Below, in pieces: positions 33,001 through 41,612 of a stretch of 64,000 nucleotides of DNA. Source of the DNA: Trichostrongylus colubriformis. Taxonomy: Eukaryota; Nematoda; Chromadorea; Rhabditida; Trichostrongylidae. The stretch spans positions 55,600,001 through 55,664,000 of the forward strand of contig OZ022256.1 of the NCBI GenBank assembly GCA_963978905.1, written 5' to 3'. The notes under the pieces were generated by a model. That model was not told where the DNA came from. It worked only from the letters and a program-made list of their open reading frames with translations, and did not search any database. The position numbers and the translations under genes are program-made. Each line of letters starts with the position of its first letter. Position 1 is the stretch's first letter.

Positions 33001-35635
33001 GAGATTAGAAATGATGTATTGTGCAAGTCGAGAAGTGAGCTATATGTTACATCTCTACGTCAATCCTGTTATCTTTTGCCACAAACCGGCTTAGGGTTAT
33101 GTCGAAAAGAAAAATGAAAATGGAAAGTACTTGATTCTTTGGTTCCAAACCATCCAGGTGATATGAGCTGAAATATGTATAGGAACTACAGTACAGAATT
33201 AGGGGATTGAGGTGTTCAAGGAATAAAAGTGATTGGTGAAAAAGATACATGTGCTCACCATAGGCGGGCACCTTTTTCCTGGTCCTCTTGTGTCTAATCG
33301 CTCTATTTGGGAATGTCTGAGCTACGTGAAAATCCAAACAACCTAGTGACACTGATGAACATTAAGCTTTGAAGAATGAATTGATGCTGCTTTTTACTTC
33401 GCATTTACTTAATAACGAGTTTAATTTGACACAATTAGATTGACTGCAGCTATCCAATGACCTCGCCGCAGCCGAAAGAATTTACGAAAGGCATTAGGAC
33501 CCATATTTCTGATGTTGTTTTCCAATAATATCGCAGCAGTCGGCCGCAGATGTGAGGCACGAGCGCATCCCGCGTGATTAATACGTTTAGCGTATCCCGG
33601 TACTGATCGCCTTCAGCGTTAAGGTAAGCGCGGCAGCGACTGGTCGCCGAGTATGAGCGGCTCTATATAACACCATCAACCACAAAGAATGAATGTGACA
33701 ATGCCGCAGTAAACTGGAATGATACGGTATGAGATGTTATGTGAGATAATGCTTTGAACTCCAAGCCGATATTCGAAAAATATTCCCTAAACGCGAATAT
33801 CTTCATAGATTCAGGCGTGTTTCATACGTCTGTATTATAGTTACGTGCAAACCACAATGGATTGCCCACCACTCCCCCCGAACCGATGGCACCGGGTTCG
33901 GAACACCTTTTCAGTTAAAAAAAATTTCCAGAGACACGCTTGATCGTGAGAACACTTCAGTCAGTAACCATGAACGCCGGGCAATTTGAGCAACGGAGGA
34001 CCGTTGATTATAAGATGTGGAGACAAGCAATATGAAAGAACAGGCGCAATTCCAATTCCAGAAAATATGGCGGCAGAAAGTTTTGACGGCATCTGCAAGT
34101 GACGCAATAGCCACAGTACTCACAAGGGAAGGACCCATGGTCGAAGGAGTCATTCGGTATGGGTTATATTCGTATATTTCGGGTGCTGATCTCGAACCCG
34201 CTTTCCAAATTTGCAGAACAGCAGAACAATTCTCTGAAAAACTTACTAAGCCGTTTTTCGACGAAAGTCGGCGTGTCACGTTCTATCAACTAAAAACGAT
34301 GGTATGCATCCTTCGCGAGACTCTACTTTTTGAATTTGTTGAACTTCTTCTCCTGACTACAGAGGACACCCTTATTTTGACACTATCTCATTCTGTTAGT
34401 CCTCTCGGCATCAGGCATGTTCGAATGATGAGCACTTTGCAACTATGATGTGCGAACGATAACTCCGAATGCATCAGTAATTTCCTTTTCATAGAGGTTC
34501 CGCTTTTTCCTGGGAAACATCCCCAAAAGAGTTGTCATGTACAATAAGTGTTATGTTCCCTTTTCGGGTACCACACTATCTCAATTTCCCAGACCACAGG
34601 AGACTCCATCATCCAGCTTTTTTGATAGAACAGACTCCCATAGCGCACGAATTTGACGTTATTGCGCGAAACTAGTATGATATTAGCGCTCAGGGGGTTG
34701 AATCACAGCTCTGTGTAGATTTTTAGCCAAACGAGTTTTCGGCTCAACTTCGTAAAATTTGGTCTGACCATGTTGTAATTTTTCAAAACTTTCTATAAAA
34801 AAGCCATCAATCGTGACAGAGATACCTAAGCATATCTATTACATTTTCCTTTACTTAATGTATTGCCACCCAACAGCCCATGATTTTTCCAAAATTTTAG
34901 TCAAATTCTCAAATTGACTAAAACTTGTCCCGTGGAATGGCTTGATTCCCTTAACAAAAAAATTGCACTGCTTTTGCGCAAGAACTACTGACTCGCGCGC
35001 TATGTGCTTCCGAACATACTACGTGATAGTATTATTTTTCCAAAAAGAAAACCTCCATGACTCCGCTCAGAGAATCGTTCCGCAAATTCAGAAAGCAGAT
35101 TCGAGATCAGCGTCCGAAAGTACGTCGAACCATATGTATCCCATTCCGTATGGCCATTTCGACTCGAGTCCTTCCGTTGTTAGGATTGAAGACCTACATG
35201 AATGCAGAAAGCCACAAAATGACAGAGGCGTACATAAATTCTAAGGGAAGGCTTGAACAAGAAAGAGAAGTTGTTAGTATTCAGAAAACGTCACAAGACA
35301 TCATTATTGTTTGCACTTTCATTGAAGGCCGCGGGAGAAGAAGTAAGACACCGACTCATTAGTGCGTCCTTTTGATCTCAAGTCTATGAAAAAAAAATCA
35401 TAAAGAAACCATCAGAAATAAGTTTCAAGCTTTCCCACCTGGAAATTTTCTTACGTGTCATATTCAATGAAAAGGCCGTCAAAATTCGTTAACTTACCGG
35501 TGGCTGAGCAGTAGCTGGAGCTGGTGTCGGCGTCATATTCTCCATTGCCACGGAAGAATTTTCGTTGGTGTTCTGTGCCCAAATACTAGAATAGCTATGG
35601 TACATCCATGTGAGTATGAATATCCGTATATTCAT
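18376..35635 (-). CDS. cnnm: CNNM / ancient conserved domain protein (cyclin M family), DUF21-CBS-cNMP-like
   Basis: Twenty exons read 5' to 3' on the minus strand: 35,635-35,498; 26,948-26,842; 25,953-25,785; 25,719-25,618; 24,864-24,796 (tentative); 24,656-24,585; 24,461-24,302; 23,664-23,505; 23,216-23,099; 22,894-22,748; 22,614-22,480; 22,012-21,887; 21,773-21,660; 21,602-21,534; 21,085-21,026; 20,925-20,818; 19,725-19,482; 19,425-19,278; 18,998-18,719; 18,510-18,376. All are GT-AG and phase-compatible, giving about 887 residues plus a possible tail, the usual size for the family. Order: signal sequence, Pro/Ala-rich linker, extracellular domain, DUF21 membrane domain, CBS pair, cyclic-nucleotide-binding-like domain, basic Ser-rich tail. 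The family sits in plasma or basolateral membranes and supports Mg2+ efflux or homeostasis; in worms it affects gut Mg2+ and gonad development. No break in frame was seen. Introns carry several transposons. Confidence 0.93.
19014..19205. repeat. GC-rich intronic repeat
   Basis: In CNNM intron 18. 'ctaggacagaaaaatcgcttgg' resembles part of the hairpin at 54,855-54,925, and inverted pieces such as 'gtcagttgcgtcc' versus 'ggaagcaactgatac' occur within it. Class unknown. Confidence 0.4.
19976..20640. mobile_element. TTAA palindrome family B, copy B1, with nested element H
   Basis: In CNNM intron 16. Starts gaaggaatcgtctacg and ends cgtgaacgattctttc. Internal arms read gcatgccaagtgtcacg versus cgtgaaatcctgcatgc, as in the intact copy at 25,008. 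The right arm is split by a unit at about 20,380-20,613. Confidence 0.65.
20380..20613. repeat. Element H, copy 2, nested in B1
   Basis: Matches 2,386-2,585 over most of its length. Its right end holds a two-fold tandem of 'cggaacacttgcaacacacc' with a short spacer (about 20,563-20,613). Confidence 0.6.
21534..22894 (-). CDS. cnnm: CNNM exons 10-14: CBS domain pair (Bateman module)
   Basis: Exon 10 gives [11 protein letters not shown] and the acidic helical bundle linker. Exon 11 starts [11 protein letters not shown] and contains [19 protein letters not shown], the first CBS. Exon 12 has [16 protein letters not shown] and [12 protein letters not shown]. Exons 13-14 have GHMAMVKKL and [17 protein letters not shown], the second CBS. 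The DPDD and TLEDI motifs line the Mg-ATP site in studied CNNM proteins, so nucleotide sensing is probably kept. Confidence 0.95.
22129..22257. mobile_element. Harbinger-like palindromic MITE, copy E1
   Basis: In CNNM intron 11. Starts TTA-GGCCGCGTTCATACTTTGCG. The right end carries the inverted, more diverged counterpart (cgcagcgtatgagcac). The family is named from its TTA flanks and GGCC ends, features shared with PIF/Harbinger MITEs. No transposase is present. Confidence 0.6.
23099..24864 (-). CDS. cnnm: CNNM exons 5-9: DUF21 transmembrane domain
   Basis: Exon 5 (24,864-24,796) is tentative. Exon 6 ends YFLPLPVQ, exon 7 continues [16 protein letters not shown] then [12 protein letters not shown], exon 8 has [11 protein letters not shown] and GEIVPQSIC, exon 9 has GLAVGAH and [14 protein letters not shown]. 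These are the three to four membrane helices and the juxtamembrane helices typical of DUF21, including the conserved GEIxPQ loop. The 460-bp MITE in intron 7 ends 17 bases from the exon 8 acceptor. A 433-bp palindrome sits in intron 4. Confidence 0.92.
23682..24140. mobile_element. TTAA MITE family A, copy A3 (CNNM intron 7)
   Basis: 459 bp with clean TTAA at both ends. Ends are TTAAAGACACCAGAAGGGG and, inverted, TTAAAGGAACCGGAAGGGG. No ORF of note. It fills most of the intron and its GACACC end stops 17 bases before the exon 8 acceptor on the gene strand. Confidence 0.9.
25008..25440. mobile_element. TTAA palindrome family B, copy B2 (CNNM intron 4)
   Basis: 433 bp bounded by TTAA. The two halves are near-perfect inverted copies with a centre near 25,225, giving arms of about 200 bp. 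Ends read TTAAAGGAATCGTCCACGG. ORFs on both strands (24,969-25,440) are consequences of the palindrome and not genes. Confidence 0.85.
25618..26948 (-). CDS. cnnm: CNNM exons 2-4: extracellular N-terminal region
   Basis: Exons 26,948-26,842, 25,953-25,785 and 25,719-25,618. They read [16 protein letters not shown], then [18 protein letters not shown], then [14 protein letters not shown]. This matches the beta-rich domain that precedes the membrane part of animal CNNM proteins, with two Cys-containing strands. Phases 2, 0 and 0 agree. Confidence 0.85.
25984..26225. other. AT-rich low-complexity tract
   Basis: Long run of TTATAA-type sequence in CNNM intron 2. A second tract with repeated 'gtatatagtataag' motifs lies at about 23,320-23,455 in intron 8. 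No gene. Confidence 0.7.
27405..27920 (-). CDS. Unrecognised 171-codon ORF in CNNM intron 1
   Basis: ATG-started open frame on the same strand as CNNM, lying inside its first intron. No signal peptide, clear domain or repeat is visible, and there is a hydrophobic Leu-rich end ([11 protein letters not shown]). No splice sites frame it convincingly. It may be a chance ORF, a decayed transposon ORF or a small intronic gene. I assign no function. Confidence 0.15.
   Translation of the reverse strand: MSEAKCCPKDFSGSAQTSKWKSPNHPLLDDVDVLGVPGLERKGIMENSWNSLNCLALPTQRRLLSVPLNTPFRWLPVKRRKSLTAKPGGITRKSFDVDLLNTSRGFLQCALARHSVKVVLLHIFSRLKLERLSLLGLLTAMVRLKMTDIRRENALLGLFSAPNSYSRIFRT
28172..28203 (+). other. 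G-rich tract with quadruplex potential
   Basis: Five or more runs of at least three G separated by one to three bases (ggggggtggg, gaggggag and so on) on the plus strand, which is the template strand of the CNNM gene. Confidence 0.7.
30473..30893. mobile_element. TTAA palindrome family B, copy B3
   Basis: Starts TTAAAGAAATTGTTCACG and ends with the inverted counterpart near 'gtacgattcttc'. Internal segments match B2 (aaagtttcacgtgag, aagatacagctcctcaaagtg). More diverged than B2. Confidence 0.7.
35498..35635 (-). CDS. cnnm: CNNM exon 1: signal peptide and Pro-rich linker
   Basis: 46 codons. ATG at 35,635 directly follows a gtattacag acceptor. A short hydrophobic start ([12 protein letters not shown]...) ends near WAQ, followed by NTNENSS and the linker [12 protein letters not shown]. 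The phase-0 donor CCG|GTAAGT joins exon 2, which continues in the same style ([10 protein letters not shown]). That continuity supports linking the two across 8.5 kb. Confidence 0.8.
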
Positions 35636-35644
35636 CTGTAATAC
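35636..35644 (-). promoter_or_regulatory. Likely trans-splice acceptor of the CNNM gene
   Basis: The minus strand reads gtattacag directly before the ATG. With no recognisable 5' UTR exon, this suggests spliced-leader addition at the start codon. Confidence 0.5.
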
Positions 35645-35703
35645 ATAGATTCAAATGTAAACGAGAACTCTCAGATCTCTATTGCTCATAAATCACGAAC
35701 ACA

Positions 35704-35872
35704 TATACTCCATTCCGGAGCGCCTGATAGGGCATGGCCTACGGACATGGGTGAGTGGCGAGAGTGAGAGTGCGTGGCAAGAGTGAGAGTGTGTGGCGGA
35801 GTGAGAGAGTTTGAGAAATTCTCACCCAATTCCGTTGGCCACGCCCTATCAGCCGCTCCGAAATGGACTGTA
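35704..35872. mobile_element. Short TA-flanked inverted-repeat element G, copy 1
   Basis: Ends TACTCCATTCCGGAGCG and its inverse, flanked by TA. Inner part is a purine-rich 'gagtgagagtg' run. It sits about 70 bases upstream of the CNNM start. The second copy is at 58,960-59,106. Confidence 0.75.
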
Positions 35873-36469
35873 GCGAGTAAAGTTGTGATATGAACAGTTA
35901 TCGGTATAGACGCAAAGATATTCAAACGTATTGAGGTAAAAATATAAGAAGCATGTACACCGTCAACAAAAAAAAAAACTCTGTTAAATCGAAATAACCG
36001 GCAAACTTGTTTGTAAACGTGTTTATCGAAATGGCTCATAATTCTACTCACCGTCACAGGAAATCCTAGCGAGTAAAAAAATTTTTTTGAGAAAAAAAAA
36101 ACACCCGCTAGATGCTACCTTTTGGTATACTCGAAGTGTCTCCCTGAAAGAGATCGTCAATCGATAGACAGAATTGGTAAGACTAAGTATGATTATAGAC
36201 TGACGAGGGATCCCCTTGTCGCTCAAAAAGACGGTATTCGAGAAGTTTCTTGGAGAGCGTTTAAAAATACGAGCCCTCATTTCCAATCCAAAATAAGACC
36301 CTATCCTTGAAGACTCCCCGACCGATGGCTGATCTTGCCCAGCGTGATTTCTGGTTAACTTATAAACGGCAAAAAATATCAACCACTAACAAAAAAGTTC
36401 TGCGTGCTATGTAGCTGAACATGACGAACAGTAACATGTCTTTACATGTATGACGTGTGAATAGACCAC
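35873..36469. other. Presumed upstream region of CNNM
   Basis: No gene supported. The ORF at 36,044-36,382 (minus) has no signature. I cannot identify promoter elements. Confidence 0.3.
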
Positions 36470-36800
36470 AAACGGTGAGCCAAAGAGGTGAAATTTTTCT
36501 TGAAGGTGTTGGAATTAGGGTCGAATATGAAAAGACTGTTGGATATGGTAGCGAGGTACTTAGTAGTACGAAAGCGAAGAAAAGTGGTCAGAAACTCGAG
36601 AAATAAGACCCGTTCCCCACCGTTGATCCGGGAAAGGGGGGGCCATCTCAACTAGAAGGGCGGACCATGTTACAGCGGGTGGCAGCTGTTGAAAAAGACA
36701 GCTCTTATAAAGTTCGAGGGTGCTTCTTTTCGTCGGAAATTTGCAACTTATGGTCTTCCTAGACTCCTGTAGTGTAGCTTTCATTTGAATGGCTCACTCC
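36470..36800. repeat. Segmental repeat, partial copy 3
   Basis: Resembles 395-700 and 4,500-4,830: shared pieces include 'gtcgaatatgaaaaga', 'gggcggaccatgtta' and the end 'ttcatttgaatggctcac'. More diverged than the other two copies. Confidence 0.45.
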
Positions 36801-37130
36801 ACTATGTTTAATCCCACCAAGGGAGGAGCTTCGAGCTAGGGTGGACAAAGGTGCCACTGCGCAAGAAATGCGTATAATCCATGTCGTTTCAAAAGCATCA
36901 CTGCAAAGAGTGGAGTAGGAAGGAAACCTTTGTGTCAAAAAGCACAGGATACTGACATGCCATTCATGTATAGACATGTTGATGTGATGATGCCCTCAAA
37001 ATGCCCCCCCCCCCCCCTCCCTTATAGTATGTATAGCGCCAAGGACCAGTGCACTATGCATGCACGTGGGCACGCAACATCTTACTTGTTCGAGCATGTC
37101 TTGAGCCACGAATATTCCTTGAATTCGATA

Positions 37131-37231
37131 TTAGGCCGCCCTCAACTTTGTGGTCTCAGCGGCAGGGCATGGCCGCGTTCTCTCTGGATCTCTGCTTCTT
37201 CGCCGGCGCCATTCTGCTTCGCTATGTGTGA
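37131..37231. mobile_element. Harbinger-like palindrome fragment
   Basis: Starts TTAGGCCGCCCTCAACTTTG, followed by 'agcggcagggcatgg', as in the family E copies at 22,129 and 59,451. The right end is degraded. Confidence 0.45.
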
Positions 37232-38467
37232 ACACAACCACTCTCTCTCGCTGGCAGGCAAATGGGCGCTGCTGCAGAGTATAAAGGCAGACTTACTTGC
37301 CAGTAGGGTGAAAGGAGCTTGTCTACGGTGCTGTGCGTCTCTAACGTCAACGGTTGGGGTACAGGGGTATAGCAGCAGTCGAATCGGGCCCGAATATTAA
37401 TAACTAGATCCCTAGTTTTGCACAAATAAGTGTTCAATCAGAAGGAAAGAGGTTTTTTTTACAAGATATTAATATAAGAATAATTTATTCGTTCTTTCAC
37501 AAATGAAGAGAAAATGGGCGGAGCTTGGGCTTCAATCGAGTGTCCTCGCCCCGTCCCAACTCCGGCAATCAACATTGGTATCCCGCCATATAGTCTCTCT
37601 TCAACCAGCCACCTTGATCTAAAGCAAGCTGAATGCGAACTTTCCTTCCTTTTATACCTTCTAGCACGACAATGTTCGGTTATCAGGATACATAAACATA
37701 TCAAAGTACATAATGCACCGAAGATTGAGAGCTAATTCGTCTCAAAAAGCTAGCGGTGCTTTGTGCTTATGATGACTGCCGACCTGGCGACAATTGGTAT
37801 GACTACACGAGGAATACAAAGAAAGAGATATAAAAATGGTAAAATCGGAATCTTTTGAAATTAGTGAGACGGCAGATGCCTTGGACTTGAATAAATTACG
37901 CAGTTAATTAGAATAGGATTTTATGTAATTGTACGCGACTACCACGTGAATGAAAGAAGAATTGTCTCTTATAAATTGCCGTGCGAAAGTGCAATTTCAA
38001 GTACGGTATTCAAAAGACGGGTTAGACGAAGTGTTTTCTAAAGGAAATGAAGTCAGATTCCTGCTCAATCGTGAAGTTCCTAATGGGAACTTCAGACGGC
38101 AACTTCAAGATGGAAATTTCAAGGCAAACAAAAGTGAAACATTAGAATTATAGGAAAAGGTTAGCAGCGTCAGAATAGAAGTTCAGTAAGAGCACCTGTC
38201 CGAGTCCCACATTTGAGGGCTATGTAAAATGGGCGAGGAAGGAGGTGACAACTGGAGCATTAGCATGTCTACACACTACTGACATGCTAATAACCTGTAC
38301 CTTGACATAAGTAGACATAGGTGAGAGATTGGATCTGTGAGAAAATATCTTCAGGAAACAATTGAGGCGTGTGGCGTGCGAGCTAAACGAATTTAGTTGG
38401 TTCCTGCAAGGATTGCTCTTGAAATGATGCGCAATACGAGGTAATCGCTAAGGGACCCATTTATGTA
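37232..38467. other. Non-coding stretch
   Basis: No splice-bounded ORF or recognised repeat. The 156-codon ORF just upstream (36,930-37,400) crosses a poly-C run and a MITE fragment and is dismissed. Confidence 0.4.
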
Positions 38468-38935
38468 CAGTAGCGCTCAAAAGTCTTCGGCCAAAACTTT
38501 TGTTGTCATAACTTTTTGTCTACTTGACAAATTCGACAAAATTTTAATATGTAGTGCCTGAACCTATAGCCAACATTTCCTTCTATTTGAGTGCCGCTTG
38601 ACACTTTTCATAGTTTTTTACAAGAATTTACTACAACGGCTTTCTTTACAACTACGACACGCGCAAGCCTCAGAGAACATTAATGTTTAGTAGAAAGACC
38701 ACGACTTTGGATGACAGCGGCACAGCGGGACGGCATAGCGATGGCACTCCAAAAACAAAAAATTTCGTATAACCATGTAACCTACACCTTCGAGCACCAA
38801 AATAGTATATTAAGTATGCAGTGTCTCCAAGTACAACATACTAAAATTTCCCTTAGATCGGTCCAGTAGCAAAAAAGTTACAAGTGGAAAACCCGAGTGA
38901 AAGACCATTTCGCGGGAGACTTTTGAGCGCTACTG
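38468..38935. mobile_element. Tc1-like non-autonomous element, copy 2
   Basis: 468 bp between TA dinucleotides. Ends CAGTAGCGCTCAAAAGTCTT and its inverse. Co-linear with 3,352-3,853 but with internal deletions that break the ORF found there. Confidence 0.85.
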
Positions 38936-39576
38936 TATGTACAACAGTAACCCTAGCTCGCATGCATCGCGTCGGTCGCACGCCGCGTTGTGAGATCCTG
39001 CCCCGATAATGCTAGCCACTTCTTCCTTCTTTGAAGTTGATCTGTGTTAGGGAATGAGGCACAGATTTCGTCTAGCCGAGAAGTAGCTGGAATGAGTAAT
39101 TTACTTTTCGAGTAATGCAAAACTCCCGTCCCTAGCCACTTAGCCCGTTGATGAATATTGGGTCATCACTTTGTTTTACTCGGAGAAGATGATCTTTAAG
39201 CGGTGTCCTGTAAAAAGAAACGTTTTTAAGCGCTAAGAAAAGAAAACATCAAAAGCGACAACATCTATGAATGATGTACTTCCAACGCCCTGCCCGATTC
39301 TATCAGCTCATAAAAATCGTGAAAAAACGTCGTTAATGGCACTTAGATTGGCTGTTCTGATAGCACGGAAGACCAGATGTCTCCTACATGAAACCAGTGT
39401 ATGGCTATCGATTTCTTCAATAGAAACACGAAGAAAAAGCCTAGCACAACAATGGCAAGAGGACGGACTTCAGTTGCTAATGCGATGATGACTCAACATT
39501 CCGTTGAGGTTTCTCCTTCTCTTTGCAAACGTGGTCTCCGCATTTCTCAAATTTCAGGCTGGGTACTAAAAAGTTT
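38936..39576. other. Non-coding stretch
   Basis: Only short ORFs (39,267-39,488, and the start of 39,401-39,811) without signature. Nothing else seen. Confidence 0.35.
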
Positions 39577-41612
39577 CGGGTGTGACACTTATGTCAAGAT
39601 TTCGCGCGGCGCCGAGCGGAGAGATCTGCGTGCGAGTTCACAGCTGAGAATCGCGTGTTATTGTTTAAGAAGGGCTGCCACCGTATTTACGTCTATTTTT
39701 ATTCATTTTGCCGCAATTCTGAGCTTTCTTCCAAATATTTCCACCTCAACAGACACAATTTGGTTGAATTTAGTTGAGCTTAAAAGTTTTCAGTTTACTC
39801 CTAGTTTATGAGCATGCATTTATTCCATTTCGTGTTCTATGTATCATCCTACTTGCACATCAGCACGAGAATAGTATAGAGAATAGGGTTCTGCTCAACT
39901 ATCACCACCGCAAACACCAAGATTAAGAAGAAAAAAGAATTTTCGCTATAACATCGCCTTGAGGGGTTATCTGGAGTTTGGCGCCAGATTGGTGCAATGG
40001 CACCAAATTAGTGCAACAACTTGTTCTCATAAATCGCTTAAATTTCGCTATAAAAGTTATTTGCCATGGACGCCGTGTAGCGCCACAGCGTGGTGCTAAT
40101 ATCGTGTGGACACCATACTGCTCACGCAATTTCTGCCTAAGGCTTGAGAAGAAAGGCTACCTCTTTTTCTCCACTAAGGTTAAGGCGAAAATATAAGCCT
40201 GGGCGAGCGGACTTATCATTGCGAGATAGTATCAGGTAAGAGACCATAGCGGACAGATGTGCTTCCCAACTACATTAGCAACACTACACCCCAAATGAAT
40301 AAGACTGACGTATCTTTAGCCAAACGGCACACAAAAATTAATTTTATATTCGTGATCGGCAGCCCAACTAACACTCCTGCGATAAGTTTCAGCGATTTTG
40401 TTGAAACCGTGTTGTTGCACCAATTTGGTGCCAACGCCAGAAACGGATGTCATATTCGTGATCCACACCCCACATAACTCTTGCTAAGCAAAGTGAGTGT
40501 GTGCACTTATGACAAAGAATCGCGTGGCCGCCTGCAGCGTGTGCGAGTTGTTTGCAGCTGTATCTGTTGAAACAGCGACAACAACAACATAGGCGAACCC
40601 GGAAGCCTCCAAACTGCAGTCTTTGGGGTGTGTACCCTTATGTCAGGATAGTCGCGCCGCGGCATGTGGCAAGCGAAGCAAGGCGGACGAGCTAAAGGCC
40701 CCATGTTGTCGGGTCCCGGAGCGATTACAAGTCAACTGCGTATCGCGCCCCTAGTATTATCGTGTAATCGTTCTAAGACCCAACAACTGCGACGCGCATA
40801 GCTCGCACACACTGTGTCGCACGCCGCTCGTAGTCGTGCGACAATCCTGACATAAGGGTACACACCCCATTCTTTGAAGATCCTCAACGGTACCAGCCCA
40901 TTGCGTCTTCAGCGGAATTCCAGGCGACTAATACTGATGGCGCCGCGAGTGCGACGCCGCGGAACGATTTCTTGTCATAGGTGCACACACACAAGCGAAG
41001 TCAGTGAAAACTTTCTTTGACCTAATCGTGGTTCTGGGGTAGTGATAGTTTAGTAGTGCCAAAAGTAGATGAGCTTTGGTTTTAGCTTAAGGAAAAGGAA
41101 TTCCGAGGTGAGCGAAACTACCTATTTGTGCGAGGACGGAATTTCGTTTTACGGCGGAAGTGATTTACTCATAGCAAGCTCCTTCCCATAGACCGATTTT
41201 TGCAGACGTCCAAAGTGCACTGCGTCTCAATTCGCTCTAATACAGAATATATTACATATTTACGCTGTAGTACTACGTACGAAGCTAAAAAAAATCCTGG
41301 CGAGCAAACGATGCATATGGGGAGGATGCAGCGCGTAGACAATGGAACAAATGCACGCAAAACGCTATTATCAACCAAGGCTGAAGGAAATCATTCAAAA
41401 TGAACTGAATTTAGCCGGGTCGAGCGTATTGAGATAGAAACAACTCTAAGACAAGCTCAATATGGAAGCAAAATAAATAAAATTATGGTAGATACGGTCG
41501 CCGCCCTTCGTATGCAGTTATACGCGATTCTCACCAAATGCGGTCAACTTGCGCGCGAATGTCTCGCGGAGAACGTCGCAGCGCGAAATCCTGACATCGG
41601 GTACACGCTTTG
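39577..41612. mobile_element. About 2-kb element with nested related inverted ends
   Basis: Outer ends: gtgtgacacttatgtcaaga at 39,579 and, inverted, gtgtacccgatgtcaggatt ending near 41,608, both followed inward by tttcgcgc. Two further pairs with similar sequence lie inside: 40,495-40,993 (gtgtgcacttatgacaaag) and 40,625-40,875 (gtgtgtacccttatgtcagg). No transposase was recognised. Either successive self-insertions or one element with multiple inverted subterminal repeats. Confidence 0.6.
39977..40446. repeat. Inverted-repeat element within the 2-kb unit
   Basis: Left 'ttggcgccagattggtgcaa ... aaattagtgcaacaac' pairs with right 'gttgttgcaccaatttggtg ... ccaacgccag'. The arms are about 45 bp and enclose about 380 bp without a convincing ORF. 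Confidence 0.55.

Larger units (their letters stand above)
26949..35497 (-). other. CNNM intron 1 (about 8.5 kb)
   Basis: Holds transposon debris and no exon I can support. Contents: an unrecognised ORF (27,405-27,920), a G-rich tract (28,172-28,203), family B copy B3 (30.47-30.89 kb), a poly-G run near 32,505, and paired related pieces at about 33,930-34,280 and 35,050-35,200 in opposite orientation. ORFs at 28,796-29,014, 29,772-30,065 and 31,685-32,026 have no family signature. Confidence 0.6.

Noticed and set aside
36930..37400. 156-codon plus-strand ORF
   Set aside because: It runs through a poly-C tract and a Harbinger-like MITE fragment, so it is not a credible gene.
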